Counted from the first letter of the stretch, positions 9,269-19,777 are shown. The stretch is 52,739 nt of DNA from Bacteroidaceae bacterium (GCA_017451645.1 JAFTNZ010000038.1:1-52739); one strand, 5' to 3'. Notes: generated from the sequence alone by a model not told the origin. Numbers and translations are program-made.

Positions 9269-10801
9269 TTACACTTTCTTTTCCTCATCATCCATCAGTT
9301 CCTGAGTGAATTTTTCCCATTTCTTCTGCAAAAGTCCGAAAAGGCTGTTTTGACGGCGGCGGCGACGTTCTTCATCATCTTCCTCTTTTTTCTTCCTTAT
9401 ATTCTCAATTTCTTCGGCTGCCCGTTCTGCCGCACGACGATCAGCATCTTCCTTGGCTTTGATGGCACGCCGGGCAGCTTCCTCATCTTCTTTCTGACGA
9501 GCCAAACGGACAGCCTTGTCCTTCTGCTGCTGGATGAGAGCTTCCTTTTCATCACGTTCGCGCTCCGCTTTGGCGGCAGCATCTTCACCCTCCTCATCGA
9601 AAAGAGAGCCAATCTGCTGCTCCTGCTGTCCACAACAATTTTCGCGCGCAGCGGCTAATAAAGAGAGTAAAGTGACTGTACGACCATCTTTCGTTAAAGG
9701 TTCGGGACTGACACTCTCGACGGACAGACCAACGTAAGGAGCATAACGGAACTTTTCAATATGAGTTTTGGCCACAATGGCTTCCTGCAAACCACTGATT
9801 GCAGAAGCCCCCCCGGTAACGATGATACCACCCATCAATTTATCGTCGTACCCTGAAAGACTCACCTGATGCCATACATTAGCAATAATCTCTTCCTGAC
9901 GGGCTTCGGCAATTTCAGAAAGCAAGCGGGCACTGACAGTAGCCCCCTCAGTGCCATAAGTGTAAGAATTGCCATTATCAGCACCTGCAGATCGATTTTC
10001 AGTTTGAGGATGGGTAAAGACATTTGCATAATCCAGTTTGAGTTGCTCGGCATCAGCCTCCTCAATCTTCAGACTGCAGATGTCTTTAGTGATAGAAGCT
10101 CCACCCAAAGGTATAACAGCCAAATGGCGCAACAAATGGTCTTTGTAAACTTGCACAGTAGTGGTTTCAGCACCAAAATCAACTAAAACACATCCCGAAC
10201 GCAACTCCGCATCAGTGAGCACTGTACGAGCCATCTCCAAAGGAGCGATGAGACAACCTGCAATGCGAGTTTTTGTCTGGGCAAAACATGCTTCAATTCT
10301 CTGACGAACAGCAGTATGAGCCACGATGTTCAGAAAACGCCCTTCAATAGCAGAACTGACCACTCCCACAGGTTCAGCAAGCATACCACTATCTACACGA
10401 TATTCTTGAGGAACAACCTCCAAAATCTCCTGACCAGCCATCTGAATAGTACGATTGACCGCAATGAGTTCGCTGACAATGGCAGAAGTTATACGTGTCT
10501 CCTCATCAAAATGACGGCAGGCAGAGTTTTTGACTGTATGAAGCGATTGCCCGCCAATACCTACATAAACCCGAGCAATGGGAGCATCAAGAGCAGCTTC
10601 AAGCCGATTAAGAATAGAGGTGACGGCAATAGCCGTCTTGTCAATGTTGAATATGACTCCCTTGCGAATGCAAGCAGACGCCTCTTCTGCAGCATATGCC
10701 AATATATCGAGCGTACCGTCTGAACGCTTGCGCCCGGCTACGCCTGTAATTTTGGTGGAACCCAATTCGATTGCCACCATGAAATCTGTTGTTGCTGTCA
10801 T
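9269..10801 (-). CDS. ftsA: Cell division protein FtsA with long charged C-terminal extension
   Basis: The product has 510 residues. Its actin-like fold begins with IELGSTKITGV (phosphate-1 loop) and includes VDFGAETTTV and IIVTGGASAISGLQ. FtsA anchors FtsZ to the membrane and recruits later division proteins. Typical FtsA has about 420 residues; here an extension from about 400 on is almost purely Glu/Lys/Arg/Ala coiled coil. It ends in an amphipathic stretch (SLFGLLQKKWEKFTQEL, about 485-501) that fits a membrane-targeting helix. It lies 11 bp after ftsQ and 26 bp before ftsZ. Confidence 0.95.
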   Translation of the reverse strand: MTATTDFMVAIELGSTKITGVAGRKRSDGTLDILAYAAEEASACIRKGVIFNIDKTAIAVTSILNRLEAALDAPIARVYVGIGGQSLHTVKNSACRHFDEETRITSAIVSELIAVNRTIQMAGQEILEVVPQEYRVDSGMLAEPVGVVSSAIEGRFLNIVAHTAVRQRIEACFAQTKTRIAGCLIAPLEMARTVLTDAELRSGCVLVDFGAETTTVQVYKDHLLRHLAVIPLGGASITKDICSLKIEEADAEQLKLDYANVFTHPQTENRSAGADNGNSYTYGTEGATVSARLLSEIAEARQEEIIANVWHQVSLSGYDDKLMGGIIVTGGASAISGLQEAIVAKTHIEKFRYAPYVGLSVESVSPEPLTKDGRTVTLLSLLAAARENCCGQQEQQIGSLFDEEGEDAAAKAERERDEKEALIQQQKDKAVRLARQKEDEEAARRAIKAKEDADRRAAERAAEEIENIRKKKEEDDEERRRRRQNSLFGLLQKKWEKFTQELMDDEEKKV

Positions 10802-10812
10802 AACTTATAGTT

Positions 10813-11547
10813 CTATTTTCTCTTACATATCACTTGGTTATCAAACTCCACGCTAATGCGAGAATACTTATTCCATCCAATGCGATGAAGTGCTTTATCA
10901 TAAAAGGTGCGGATACGGCGAAGTTTTGCTTCCAGATTCTCAGCCTTTCCGAGAAAGAGAATGTGATTGCCCACACGCGGAACCAGTTCCAATGACCCGT
11001 CAGAAGTGACATTAATCTGTTCGACCTGCTTATCCCAAAAAGAATCTGCCCGAAGAAGCAAAGAAAAATGGTACAAGGTACTCTCGGCCATTGTCCGGTT
11101 AATATAACCTGTAGCCACAGGAAGACGAGCTGCACTACCTGCCGCGTAGGGCATAGTGCGCCCCTGTTCATCAACATAATAGCTTTCCCCTGAAATGGGA
11201 ATAACACGCAAAATGGGACGACGCTGTTGTACACTGATACATAGGCTACCACCTGGCGTCTTGTAACACTCTGCATTGTCAATGAAAATGTTTTTTTCCA
11301 AAGACTGTTCGATAATTTTGCTCTGAACACTATCGATTGGCGTTCCCAAAGGATAAAGGCGACTCTGTTTAAGGATAGCATCCACTTCGTTAGAAGTGAT
11401 GAAACAAGGGCCTGTACTATCATTCATAATGATGTTGACAGATTCACAAATACGTCCAGAAGGTGTACTGTTGAGTACTGTGAAAGCTACGGCCAAATAG
11501 GCCGTCACGCCCAACAAAACAACTATAATTAATATTCGACGAAACAT
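10813..11547 (-). CDS. ftsQ: Cell division protein FtsQ
   Basis: The product has 244 residues. One N-terminal membrane segment (about 4-24) is followed by a periplasmic region with the FtsQ-type pattern ITSNEVDAILKQSRLYPLG and the later VDEQGRTMPY motif typical of the beta domain. FtsQ links the early cytoplasmic divisome to the septal synthase complex. Assignment rests on these patterns and on position between murC and ftsA, where Bacteroidetes ftsQ lies. Sequence conservation in this family is low, so context carries weight. Confidence 0.88.
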   Translation of the reverse strand: MFRRILIIVVLLGVTAYLAVAFTVLNSTPSGRICESVNIIMNDSTGPCFITSNEVDAILKQSRLYPLGTPIDSVQSKIIEQSLEKNIFIDNAECYKTPGGSLCISVQQRRPILRVIPISGESYYVDEQGRTMPYAAGSAARLPVATGYINRTMAESTLYHFSLLLRADSFWDKQVEQINVTSDGSLELVPRVGNHILFLGKAENLEAKLRRIRTFYDKALHRIGWNKYSRISVEFDNQVICKRK

Positions 11548-11594
11548 ATTTTTGAGTTTAGGTTACAACTTTTTTATTCTTTAACTGATACAGA

Positions 11595-12992
11595 TTACTC
11601 TTTTACCTTTTCATCTTTTTCCTCCATTATGCCCACGATTTCTTCCGCATAGTTCTCTACATCACCCGCACCGAGCATGACCAATACCTCTATATCCGTA
11701 CGCTTACGTACAATATCCGACAATTCCTCCTTACAACAAAGCCGACAAGACATTCCTTGGCGTAAATGATCAGCAATAAGCTGGCTCGTCACACCGGGAA
11801 TAGGTTGTTCACGGGCCGGGTATATATCCGTTAGAATAAGGTCGTCGAAAAGTGACAGACTTTCAGCAAACTCACGATAGAAATCACCTGTACGACTATA
11901 CAGATGAGGTTGAAATATCGCTGTAATGCGACTGCCGACATAGAGTTGGCGAATGGAAAGGGCACTTTGTCGTATTTCCGAAGGATGATGAGCATAATCG
12001 CAAATGAAAGCCCGAGTATTGCTCTTGTACTTGAAATCGAACCGGCGTTCTACACCACTGAACGAGGCCATAGCCAAACGAATTTCCTCCATAGACATAC
12101 CCACCAACTGAGCTATAGCCATAGCAGCAATGCCATTGTCTATATTGATACTCACGGGAACCCCCAAATGAACATCGTCAATACAGCCCAGCGGAGATAC
12201 ATAATCGAATATTATTTCTCCTTTACCAATACGTACATTAGCTGCGTGAAAATCGCCCTCATCGCGCGAATAAGTGTATAGGGCAACTCCCTCTGCCAAA
12301 TCAGGAACTACCTCAAGTCCCTCGTGCATAATTAGAACTCCTCCCGGACGGATGAGTGAGGTATAATGACGAAAACTCTCCAGATAGGCTTCACGCGTTC
12401 CATAAATATCAAGATGATCTGAATCGGCAGAAGTAATAACAGAGATATAAGGTGAAAGATGATGGAACGAACGATCAAACTCATCAGCCTCTATAACAAC
12501 ATACTCACTCGCAGGTGAAAGGATATAGTTAGTGCCATAATTTTTAGAAATTCCTCCCAAGAATGCGTTACAATCCACATCTGACTGGTGAAGCAGATGA
12601 GCCAACATGGTAGAAGTAGTGGTTTTGCCATGAGTACCTGCAACACACAGGGCTTTCGAGGAACGCGTAATAATACCCAACACTTGAGCACGCTTCTCCA
12701 CACAAAACCCTCTAGTGAGAAACCAACAAAGCTGTCTGTGATCTGACGGAATGGCTGGTGTATAAACAACTAACGTAGTCTCTTTTCGGCGAAATTCCTC
12801 CGGTATCAAAGCGGGATTGTCTTCATAGAGTATTACAGCTCCTTCCTCAACCAGACGAGAAGTGAGAGAAGTGGCGGTACGGTCATACCCCGCTACCAAT
12901 TTCCCTTGTGTGAGGAAGTAACGAGCTATGGCACTCATACCAATGCCTCCGATACCTATAAAATAAACCGATTGTATATCCTTGATGTCCAT
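11595..12992 (-). CDS. murC: UDP-N-acetylmuramate--L-alanine ligase MurC
   Basis: The product has 465 residues. It adds L-alanine to UDP-MurNAc, the first step of the stem peptide, using ATP. The N-terminal Rossmann motif is FIGIGGIGMSAIA. The ATP loop GTHGKTTTSTML and the ligase-fold motifs (EADEFDRSF; DYAHHPSEI; FQPHLYSRT) are present and typical of MurC. The gene is 20 bp after murG and 47 bp before ftsQ. Length is normal and nothing is missing. Confidence 0.97.
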   Translation of the reverse strand: MDIKDIQSVYFIGIGGIGMSAIARYFLTQGKLVAGYDRTATSLTSRLVEEGAVILYEDNPALIPEEFRRKETTLVVYTPAIPSDHRQLCWFLTRGFCVEKRAQVLGIITRSSKALCVAGTHGKTTTSTMLAHLLHQSDVDCNAFLGGISKNYGTNYILSPASEYVVIEADEFDRSFHHLSPYISVITSADSDHLDIYGTREAYLESFRHYTSLIRPGGVLIMHEGLEVVPDLAEGVALYTYSRDEGDFHAANVRIGKGEIIFDYVSPLGCIDDVHLGVPVSINIDNGIAAMAIAQLVGMSMEEIRLAMASFSGVERRFDFKYKSNTRAFICDYAHHPSEIRQSALSIRQLYVGSRITAIFQPHLYSRTGDFYREFAESLSLFDDLILTDIYPAREQPIPGVTSQLIADHLRQGMSCRLCCKEELSDIVRKRTDIEVLVMLGAGDVENYAEEIVGIMEEKDEKVKE

Positions 12993-13012
12993 AGTTGATG
13001 AATATATAGTTG

Positions 13013-14134
13013 TTACTCAATGCTCGTTTTTCTTCTTCCCAATTTATATACTTCTCTGGCTATGACATTTGCAGAGTCGTTGAAAGCCATGGTGGCAATG
13101 TGTTGACTAAGTGATGTCAGCACATCATCTTTTAAAACAGTATCTATAGCTGTCTCCAACAGTTTTTCAGTCGCATCAGCATCTTTAATGTAGAGAGCCG
13201 CCTGTTTTTCTACTAATGCCAAAGCATTCTTGGTCTGATGATCCTCAGCCACATTGGGGGAAGGCACCAAAATAACGGGTTTTTTCAAGACACAGAACTC
13301 AGAAATAGATCCTGCTCCGGCTCTTGAAATAACCAAATCCGCTGCGGCATAAGCACAGTCCATCCTCGAAATAAAGTCCGTAACACAAAGCATAGGCAAC
13401 TTTTCTGTACGATTTAACCGGTCAAGAATTTCCTTGTGATAAAATTTCCCTGTCTGCCAGATAAACTGCACGCCTGACTTTTTTACCAAATCAAGATGTT
13501 GCAATACACTCTCATTCACAGTGCGTGCCCCCAAACTACCCCCTATAATGAGAATTGTACGTTTGTCTGGCGATAGCCCAAATGATTGTAATGCCTCCTC
13601 TCTTGTAATGTTGCAATTGGACAACCCTTGTCGAACGGGATTTCCCGTAAGTAATATTTTCTCTTTTGGAAAGAAACGTTCCATACCTTCATAAGCCACA
13701 CAAATGGCATCAGCTTGTCGAGCCAATAGTTTATTGGTTACGCCCGCATAGGAATTCTGTTCCTGTATCAATGTAGGAATTCCCATCATAGCTGCGGTTT
13801 TCAAGGTAGGCCCACTGGCATAACCACCGACTCCCACCACCACATCAGGACGAAACTGCCGTATGATCTTCCGTGCAATCCATTGGCTCTTAACGATACG
13901 CCACAATACGAGCAAATTACGCAAAGGATTCTTGCGGTCGAACCCACAAATGGGTAGTCCTTCTATACGATATCCTGCAGCAGGCACACGCTGCATCTCC
14001 ATACGCCCTTCAGCCCCTACAAAAAGTATTTCCGTCTCGGGCCAAAGTTTTTTCAGTGCGTCTGCGATGGATACTGCGGGGAAGATGTGTCCGCCAGTAC
14101 CTCCTCCGCTAATGATAACTCTGATGTTGTCCAT
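13013..14134 (-). CDS. murG: Lipid II synthase glycosyltransferase MurG
   Basis: The product has 373 residues. It transfers GlcNAc from UDP-GlcNAc to lipid I on the inner face of the membrane, giving lipid II. The N-terminal glycine-rich loop GGGTGGHIFPAVSIA, the second loop GGSLGARTVN and the donor-binding motif ISRAGAGSISEF are all visible. The start is fixed by GGGTGGH lying at residues 10-16, the family-typical position, and by a GGAAG just upstream. Its first 82 bp overlap the 3' end of ftsW in another frame, which suggests translational coupling. Confidence 0.97.
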   Translation of the reverse strand: MDNIRVIISGGGTGGHIFPAVSIADALKKLWPETEILFVGAEGRMEMQRVPAAGYRIEGLPICGFDRKNPLRNLLVLWRIVKSQWIARKIIRQFRPDVVVGVGGYASGPTLKTAAMMGIPTLIQEQNSYAGVTNKLLARQADAICVAYEGMERFFPKEKILLTGNPVRQGLSNCNITREEALQSFGLSPDKRTILIIGGSLGARTVNESVLQHLDLVKKSGVQFIWQTGKFYHKEILDRLNRTEKLPMLCVTDFISRMDCAYAAADLVISRAGAGSISEFCVLKKPVILVPSPNVAEDHQTKNALALVEKQAALYIKDADATEKLLETAIDTVLKDDVLTSLSQHIATMAFNDSANVIAREVYKLGRRKTSIE

Positions 14135-15408
14135 GCTTCCGATATGTTTTCTTTATTTACAATTTCAATTATCTCTTCACTCTCATTTTCAGCAGATAGC
14201 CCCTCATTTTCTTCTGACTCCGTAACAGGAATAGCAATCTGATTTTTCTTCATCTGTTCCACATAACAGCTCACACTGAGAATGATGCCGATATAAACAC
14301 AGTTGATCAATGTAGATGTACCGCCTTTACTTATTAGGGGGAGAGGTTGTCCTGTTACAGGAAATAACCCGACAGCCACCATCATATTTAACATAGCCTG
14401 TGCTACCAATAACAAGGCTATACCCATAACCAATAGTGACAAATATTTCTTGTCGCACTGCCCAGCTATACGTCCTGCTCTGATAAGAAGGATTATGTAT
14501 AGAAAAACGACAAATCCTCCACCAAGCAATCCCAATTCTTCAATGATAATAGCAAAGATAAAATCAGAAAAAGCTTGAGAGAGAAAATCCCTTTCCACTG
14601 AATTTCCTGGCATTTTCCCTACTACATGACTTGTAGCAATAGCAATGCTTGCATGTGCCTTCTGTGCATTTTTGTCTATGTCGTAGTCTTGAGGCGACAC
14701 ATCTTTGCTGACAAAAAATTCCGTCAGACGATTCTTCCAAGTAATGGCACGGTGCAATCCTGGAGTCTCATTGAGAACTTTCTCTGGAGTGGCAAAAAGT
14801 GCAGCAACAGCAATCCCTGCAGCTACAGTAATGACTCCCAATAATTTACCCAATTGTTTCATAGACACTCTCCCAATATACATCAACAACAAGGTTACCA
14901 TAAAAAGCATTCCTGCTGTTGAGAAATTCTCTGGAGCAATAAGTAAACAATTCACTCCCACTATCCCAAGAATGTACCTAAAAGCTTTCGGTTGTGCATT
15001 GCTTTCGCCTTGCATCATTGACAGAATAAGGGCTGTAGAAGTAATAACAGCCATTTTGGCTATTTCCGACGGCTGAAACTGTATTCCAAAAATTGGTAAC
15101 CATCGACCAGCTCCATTCACTCTTTCACCGAACAGCATAGCAACCAGTAACAATATAATACCCGCAGGCAATGTCAATACGGGAATAAGACGCAACAATT
15201 TGCATGGAATATTGTGCACTATCACCACCACCCCGGCTCCCAACAGCAAATAAAGGCTATGCTGTGCAATGGGTGCCCAGTGATCACCACTCTTATAAGT
15301 GAGCGTACTGGCCGCACTGAACACTTCTATGATAGAGATAAGACACAAAGTCATGAAAACCACCCAGATTACTTTATCTCCCTTGAAAAGACTCTTTAAT
15401 AAATCCAT
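14053..15408 (-). CDS. ftsW: SEDS glycosyltransferase FtsW
   Basis: The product has 451 residues. About ten membrane segments run from 15 to about 385, with SEDS family motifs near FIFAIIIEELGLLGG and PLISKGGTSTLI. FtsW polymerises lipid II at the septum with the class B PBP encoded upstream (ftsI). A hydrophilic, Glu/Ser-rich tail of about 60 residues follows the last membrane helix, and its last 27 codons overlap murG. The gene follows murD by 43 bp. Confidence 0.95.
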   Translation of the reverse strand: MDLLKSLFKGDKVIWVVFMTLCLISIIEVFSAASTLTYKSGDHWAPIAQHSLYLLLGAGVVVIVHNIPCKLLRLIPVLTLPAGIILLLVAMLFGERVNGAGRWLPIFGIQFQPSEIAKMAVITSTALILSMMQGESNAQPKAFRYILGIVGVNCLLIAPENFSTAGMLFMVTLLLMYIGRVSMKQLGKLLGVITVAAGIAVAALFATPEKVLNETPGLHRAITWKNRLTEFFVSKDVSPQDYDIDKNAQKAHASIAIATSHVVGKMPGNSVERDFLSQAFSDFIFAIIIEELGLLGGGFVVFLYIILLIRAGRIAGQCDKKYLSLLVMGIALLLVAQAMLNMMVAVGLFPVTGQPLPLISKGGTSTLINCVYIGIILSVSCYVEQMKKNQIAIPVTESEENEGLSAENESEEIIEIVNKENISEAWTTSELSLAEEVLADTSSPQYPSQTH

Positions 15409-15451
15409 ATAATTGCACTTCGATTTATGAATAATACACCCCTAAACCAAC

Positions 15452-16885
15452 TCATAACTCTTTTACACACTGCTTGAACTGCCTTCCACGATCTTCATAA
15501 CTCATAAAAAGGTCAAAACTGGCACAACAAGGGCTAAGCAACACTGTATCTCCAGACACTGCCATACTAGTAGCAGTTTCTACAGCCGCCTTCATACTCT
15601 GTACATCAGCCACAGGTATTCCTATAGAGTCAAACGAATCATGCAACTTTTCGTTATGCACCCCCAAATAAACCAATGCTTTGCACTTTTCTTTGACTAA
15701 CGGTATGATTTCCGCATAGTCATTTCCCTTATCCTTCCCTCCAAGTATAAGCACGGTAGGAGCCGTCATGCTTTGTAAAGCGTACCAACAAGAGTTTACA
15801 TTCGTAGCCTTTGAATCGTTGATATATTCTATACCCTTCACCCTTCCCAGTTTCTCTAACCGATGTTCCACACCACCGAATGTGGCCAATGCGCGTCGGA
15901 TATCCTCCTTACGTATTCCTGCCAAACCTGCTGAAATTCCTGCAGCCATGGAATTGTAGAGGTTATGTTCTCCTGTCAGTGCCAACTCCTCCTGTTCCAT
16001 ATTAAAAGAAGGAACTTCAGAATCAATAGCCCCCTCAAAACAGAGGTAACGATCTTCTGTATAGGCTACCAATCCCTGCGCTTTAGCTATGGCAAAAGGA
16101 CACAGACGTGCCTCGATACCGTATCGACGCAATTCACGACGGATAACAGGATCATCGTTCCAAAATACGAAGGCATCTTCTGGCGTCTGATTCTGCAGGA
16201 TACGGAATTTCGCATCCACATAGTTTTGCATCTCCCCCTCATAACGATCCAAGTGATCGGGGGTAATGTTCATCATTACAGCTATGTTTGCTCTAAAACC
16301 ATACATATTATCAAGCTGAAAACTACTTAACTCCACCACATAATACTTATGGTCTCGGGTGGCCACCTGCAATGCCAAACTCTGCCCTATGTTCCCAGCC
16401 AATCCTACATCAAGTCCAGCTTCTTTAAAAATATGATAAATGAGGGATGTAGTAGTGGTTTTTCCATTCGAACCAGTAATGCACACCATGGTAGCATCAG
16501 TATACCGTCCTGCAAACTCTATTTCCGAGATAATTGGTATCCCGTGTGCCATTATCTTTTGCACAATAGGAGCCTCTTTGGGTATACCGGGACTTTTTAT
16601 CACCTCGTGGGCAAAAAGTATAAGATCTTCCGTATGCTGACCTTCTTCCCAAGAAATTCCATGACAATCGAGCAGTGCCTTATAATGGGACTTGATGGAC
16701 GATGCATCCGACACAAATGTTTCCAATCCCTCTTTCTTCGCCAACACAGCAGCTCCCACTCCGCTTTCGCCAGCTCCCAATATTACAATACGAGACCGAC
16801 CCGATTTCTCACAGTGAAAATCGCTTCGGCTATTTCCACCCCCTCCTTCATGAGGAAAATTCAGGTGTCCTTTATCGTCATTCAT
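15452..16885 (-). CDS. murD: UDP-N-acetylmuramoylalanine--D-glutamate ligase MurD, N-terminally extended
   Basis: The product has 477 residues from the chosen start. It adds D-glutamate to UDP-MurNAc-L-Ala. Motifs: VILGAGESGVGAAVLA (Rossmann), GSNGKTTTTSLIYH (ATP loop), NITPDHLDRY, and NDSKATN near the end. Family members normally begin only a few residues before VILGAGES; here about 34 extra residues (GHLNFPHEGGGGNSRSDF and so on) come first. The start at 16885 is preceded by AAGGAG at good spacing; an ATG at 16909 in the same frame is less supported. The extension is Gly-rich and may stem from a diverged palindromic repeat. Confidence 0.94.
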   Translation of the reverse strand: MNDDKGHLNFPHEGGGGNSRSDFHCEKSGRSRIVILGAGESGVGAAVLAKKEGLETFVSDASSIKSHYKALLDCHGISWEEGQHTEDLILFAHEVIKSPGIPKEAPIVQKIMAHGIPIISEIEFAGRYTDATMVCITGSNGKTTTTSLIYHIFKEAGLDVGLAGNIGQSLALQVATRDHKYYVVELSSFQLDNMYGFRANIAVMMNITPDHLDRYEGEMQNYVDAKFRILQNQTPEDAFVFWNDDPVIRRELRRYGIEARLCPFAIAKAQGLVAYTEDRYLCFEGAIDSEVPSFNMEQEELALTGEHNLYNSMAAGISAGLAGIRKEDIRRALATFGGVEHRLEKLGRVKGIEYINDSKATNVNSCWYALQSMTAPTVLILGGKDKGNDYAEIIPLVKEKCKALVYLGVHNEKLHDSFDSIGIPVADVQSMKAAVETATSMAVSGDTVLLSPCCASFDLFMSYEDRGRQFKQCVKEL

Positions 16886-16930
16886 ATTTTTCTCCTTAAC
16901 ATTAAACATTGATTTCTTCGTTCTTCACTC

Positions 16931-18205
16931 TTATCTTATTTTCAACGTGATGATGGTAATGGCAGCTAATACCAAAGTGACAATCCAGAAACGAACGGTA
17001 ATTTTCGATTCGTGAAAAACACTCTTCGGCCCCATAATCAGATAAGAACATTCAGGATCAAGCATCGATGGCAGTGTGCGAAAGTGATCATGTATGGGTG
17101 TACGCTTAAATATACGCTGCTTCCGTCCATGACGCTTCCCTTTCTGAAAATACTTTACCTGTAGAATGACACTCAGATTCTCTATCAAGAAAACTCCGCA
17201 GAGTACCGGTATGAGCAACTCCTTGTGTATGATAATGGCTATAACAGCTATAATACCTCCAATGGTTAGACTTCCTGTATCACCCATGAATACCTGAGCA
17301 GGATAGGCATTGTACCAAAGAAATCCCACTAAAGCACCTACCAGAGCACAGACAAAAACCACCAACTCTTCAGCCCCAGGAATATACATGATATTCAAAT
17401 AGGCCGCATATGCTGTATGACTCGACACATAGGCCAACACTCCCAACGTGGCAGCAATAATGGCTGAATTTCCTGCTGCCATACCATCCATGCCGTCATT
17501 GAGATTTGCTCCATTTGATACAGCCGTTACCACCAATATAGTAACAATGACAAACAGAATCCATCCTGCCGCCTGCGCATGCTCTCCCATAAAGGCCGTC
17601 AAATCTGCATAATCCAAGTTATTATTCTTCACAAAAGGAATGGTCGTCTTAGTCGATTTCTTATTTTCTGCACGGTGTACCACTTCGATATGACCTCCTC
17701 CTTTAGAATTTGTCACTTCCACATTTTCTCGCATCACTACATCAGAACTCAGATAAAGAGTCACTCCCACAATAAGCCCTAATCCTACTTGTCCGATAAT
17801 TTTAAAGCGTCCATGCAACCCTTCTTTATTGTGATGAAAGATTTTAATATAGTCATCCGCAAACCCTAAAATACCCAACCAAAGCGTAGTAACAATCATC
17901 AACTGCATATAAATGTTCCCCAGTTTCCCTAATAAAAGACAGGGAACCAACACTGCCACAATAATAATGACTCCTCCCATAGAAGGAACTCCTTTCTTCT
18001 CCACTCCAAAGGGATCTATAGCAGGGTCTCGCTGTGTCTCGGTAATCTGACGTTTTTTCAGAAATTTGATAAACCGTTCACCGAAAATAGCCGAAATCAG
18101 CAATGCTAAAATAACAGCAGTCAACGATCTGAACGAGACATACCCCATCATCCGTGCACCTGGAAAATCAATTTGCTGTAAATAATCAAACAGATAATAT
18201 AGCAT
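16931..18205 (-). CDS. mraY: Phospho-MurNAc-pentapeptide translocase MraY
   Basis: The product has 424 residues. It is a polytopic membrane enzyme that transfers phospho-MurNAc-pentapeptide to undecaprenyl phosphate, forming lipid I. The Asp-rich motif LGFADDYIKIFHHNKEG, the NDGMDGMAAG motif and YPAQVFMGDTGSLTIGG are intact. About 60 residues of hydrophilic sequence near 160-220 separate helices, a longer cytoplasmic or periplasmic loop than in E. coli and common in Bacteroidetes. It lies between murE and murD. Confidence 0.96.
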   Translation of the reverse strand: MLYYLFDYLQQIDFPGARMMGYVSFRSLTAVILALLISAIFGERFIKFLKKRQITETQRDPAIDPFGVEKKGVPSMGGVIIIVAVLVPCLLLGKLGNIYMQLMIVTTLWLGILGFADDYIKIFHHNKEGLHGRFKIIGQVGLGLIVGVTLYLSSDVVMRENVEVTNSKGGGHIEVVHRAENKKSTKTTIPFVKNNNLDYADLTAFMGEHAQAAGWILFVIVTILVVTAVSNGANLNDGMDGMAAGNSAIIAATLGVLAYVSSHTAYAAYLNIMYIPGAEELVVFVCALVGALVGFLWYNAYPAQVFMGDTGSLTIGGIIAVIAIIIHKELLIPVLCGVFLIENLSVILQVKYFQKGKRHGRKQRIFKRTPIHDHFRTLPSMLDPECSYLIMGPKSVFHESKITVRFWIVTLVLAAITIITLKIR

Positions 18206-18279
18206 TTTCGAATTTTATCTAAAATTTAACCTTAATGGACAGATTCATTAATCCGCACTTGCTTCTCAAATCTCTAATT

Positions 18280-19725
18280 CTACACTTTCTCTACCTCTTC
18301 CTTATCATCAAAATGGTGTTTTACCCCCTTCACTTCTTGATAATTTTCATGCCCTTTGCCTGCTACAAGCACAACGTCTCCTTGCTGAGCCATCATACAA
18401 GCAGTCCGAATGGCTTCGCGACGATCGGAAATGGACAATGTGCGCGTGCGCTGCCCTTCATTGAGTCCAGCCATCATATCAAAAATTATTTCTTCCGGCT
18501 CTTCCCATCGGGGGTTATCTGAAGTCAAGATAAGCAGGTCACTGCCTTTGGCTGCTTCAGCAGCCATCAGAGGACGCTTTCCTTTGTCACGATTACCTCC
18601 TGCACCTGTTACAGTGATTATTCTTCCTTTTCCTGCAGTGACTTCACGTATAGCACCTAATACATTAGCTATAGCATCAGGAGTATGAGCATAGTCAATC
18701 ACAGCAATGTATCCCTGCGATTTCTGTACAGTTTCGAACCGACCGGCTACAGGTGTAAGTACACTTAGCAGACGCAAAACCTCTTCTTGAGTTTTTCCCA
18801 ACATCAGAGCTGCTCCATAAACAGCCAATAAATTGCTAACATTAAAACGTCCCATTAGCTGGACAGCAACTTCATGTCCATCAATACTGATGAGCATTCC
18901 ACCCAAATACTCTTCGACAATCCTCCCTCTGTAATCAGCCATACTCCTGAGAGAATATGTTTTGACCGTAGCCAAAGAATTCTGTATTACCACACAACCA
19001 TTCTTATCATCAACATTAGTCAGCGCAAAAGCATCAGATGGCAAGTTATCGAAAAAGCTCTTTTTAGCCTTCAGATAATTCTCTACCGTTTTATGGTAAT
19101 CAAGATGGTCTCGTGTCAGATTGGTAAAAATACCACCAAAAAACTTTAATCCACCAACACGTTGTTGTACCACTGCATGCGAACTTACTTCCATAAAAGC
19201 ATATTCACACCCTTCATCGACCATGCGTGCTAACAGACGATTCAGAGTGATAGGGTCAGGAGTTGTATGATCTGTAGCCACGGCCTCCGTATCAATGTAA
19301 TTGCATACGGTAGATATTAATCCCACTTTATGCCCCATCTGACGAAATAATTTATAGAGCAGTGTGGCTACAGTGGTCTTTCCATTTGTACCTGTCACTC
19401 CAACCAATTTTATTCGTTCCGTAGGTTTCCCAAAAAATGTTGTAGCAATGCATCCGGATACACTCTCAGTGCTTTTCACTTTCACATAAGACACCTTTGA
19501 ATCATCTCTTTCTATCGGTATTTCTTCACAAATAACAGCTACTGCACCAGCAGCAATAGCGTTGTTTATATAAACGTGTCCGTCAGCAACCGTACCTTTA
19601 AGAGCGATAAAAAGGTATCCTTGCTTTATTTGGCGCGAATCAATGTCTATGCCAATAATTTCCTTGTCTATGCAACCCACGGTCTCCACAATCGGCAAAC
19701 CCGCTATCAGTTCTTTCAAATTCAT
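18280..19725 (-). CDS. murE: UDP-MurNAc-tripeptide ligase MurE (probably meso-diaminopimelate adding)
   Basis: The product has 481 residues. It adds the third stem-peptide residue. The ATP loop [16 protein letters not shown], the segment [16 protein letters not shown] and the substrate-selecting [10 protein letters not shown] are visible. DNPR at this point is the known marker of meso-diaminopimelate specificity, which fits a Gram-negative cell. It is 52 bp after ftsI and 74 bp before mraY. Confidence 0.96.
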   Translation of the reverse strand: MNLKELIAGLPIVETVGCIDKEIIGIDIDSRQIKQGYLFIALKGTVADGHVYINNAIAAGAVAVICEEIPIERDDSKVSYVKVKSTESVSGCIATTFFGKPTERIKLVGVTGTNGKTTVATLLYKLFRQMGHKVGLISTVCNYIDTEAVATDHTTPDPITLNRLLARMVDEGCEYAFMEVSSHAVVQQRVGGLKFFGGIFTNLTRDHLDYHKTVENYLKAKKSFFDNLPSDAFALTNVDDKNGCVVIQNSLATVKTYSLRSMADYRGRIVEEYLGGMLISIDGHEVAVQLMGRFNVSNLLAVYGAALMLGKTQEEVLRLLSVLTPVAGRFETVQKSQGYIAVIDYAHTPDAIANVLGAIREVTAGKGRIITVTGAGGNRDKGKRPLMAAEAAKGSDLLILTSDNPRWEEPEEIIFDMMAGLNEGQRTRTLSISDRREAIRTACMMAQQGDVVLVAGKGHENYQEVKGVKHHFDDKEEVEKV

Positions 19726-19777
19726 TTTATACCTACATTTATTATTTAGGTGACCACAAGAGAAACCTACAATTCTT

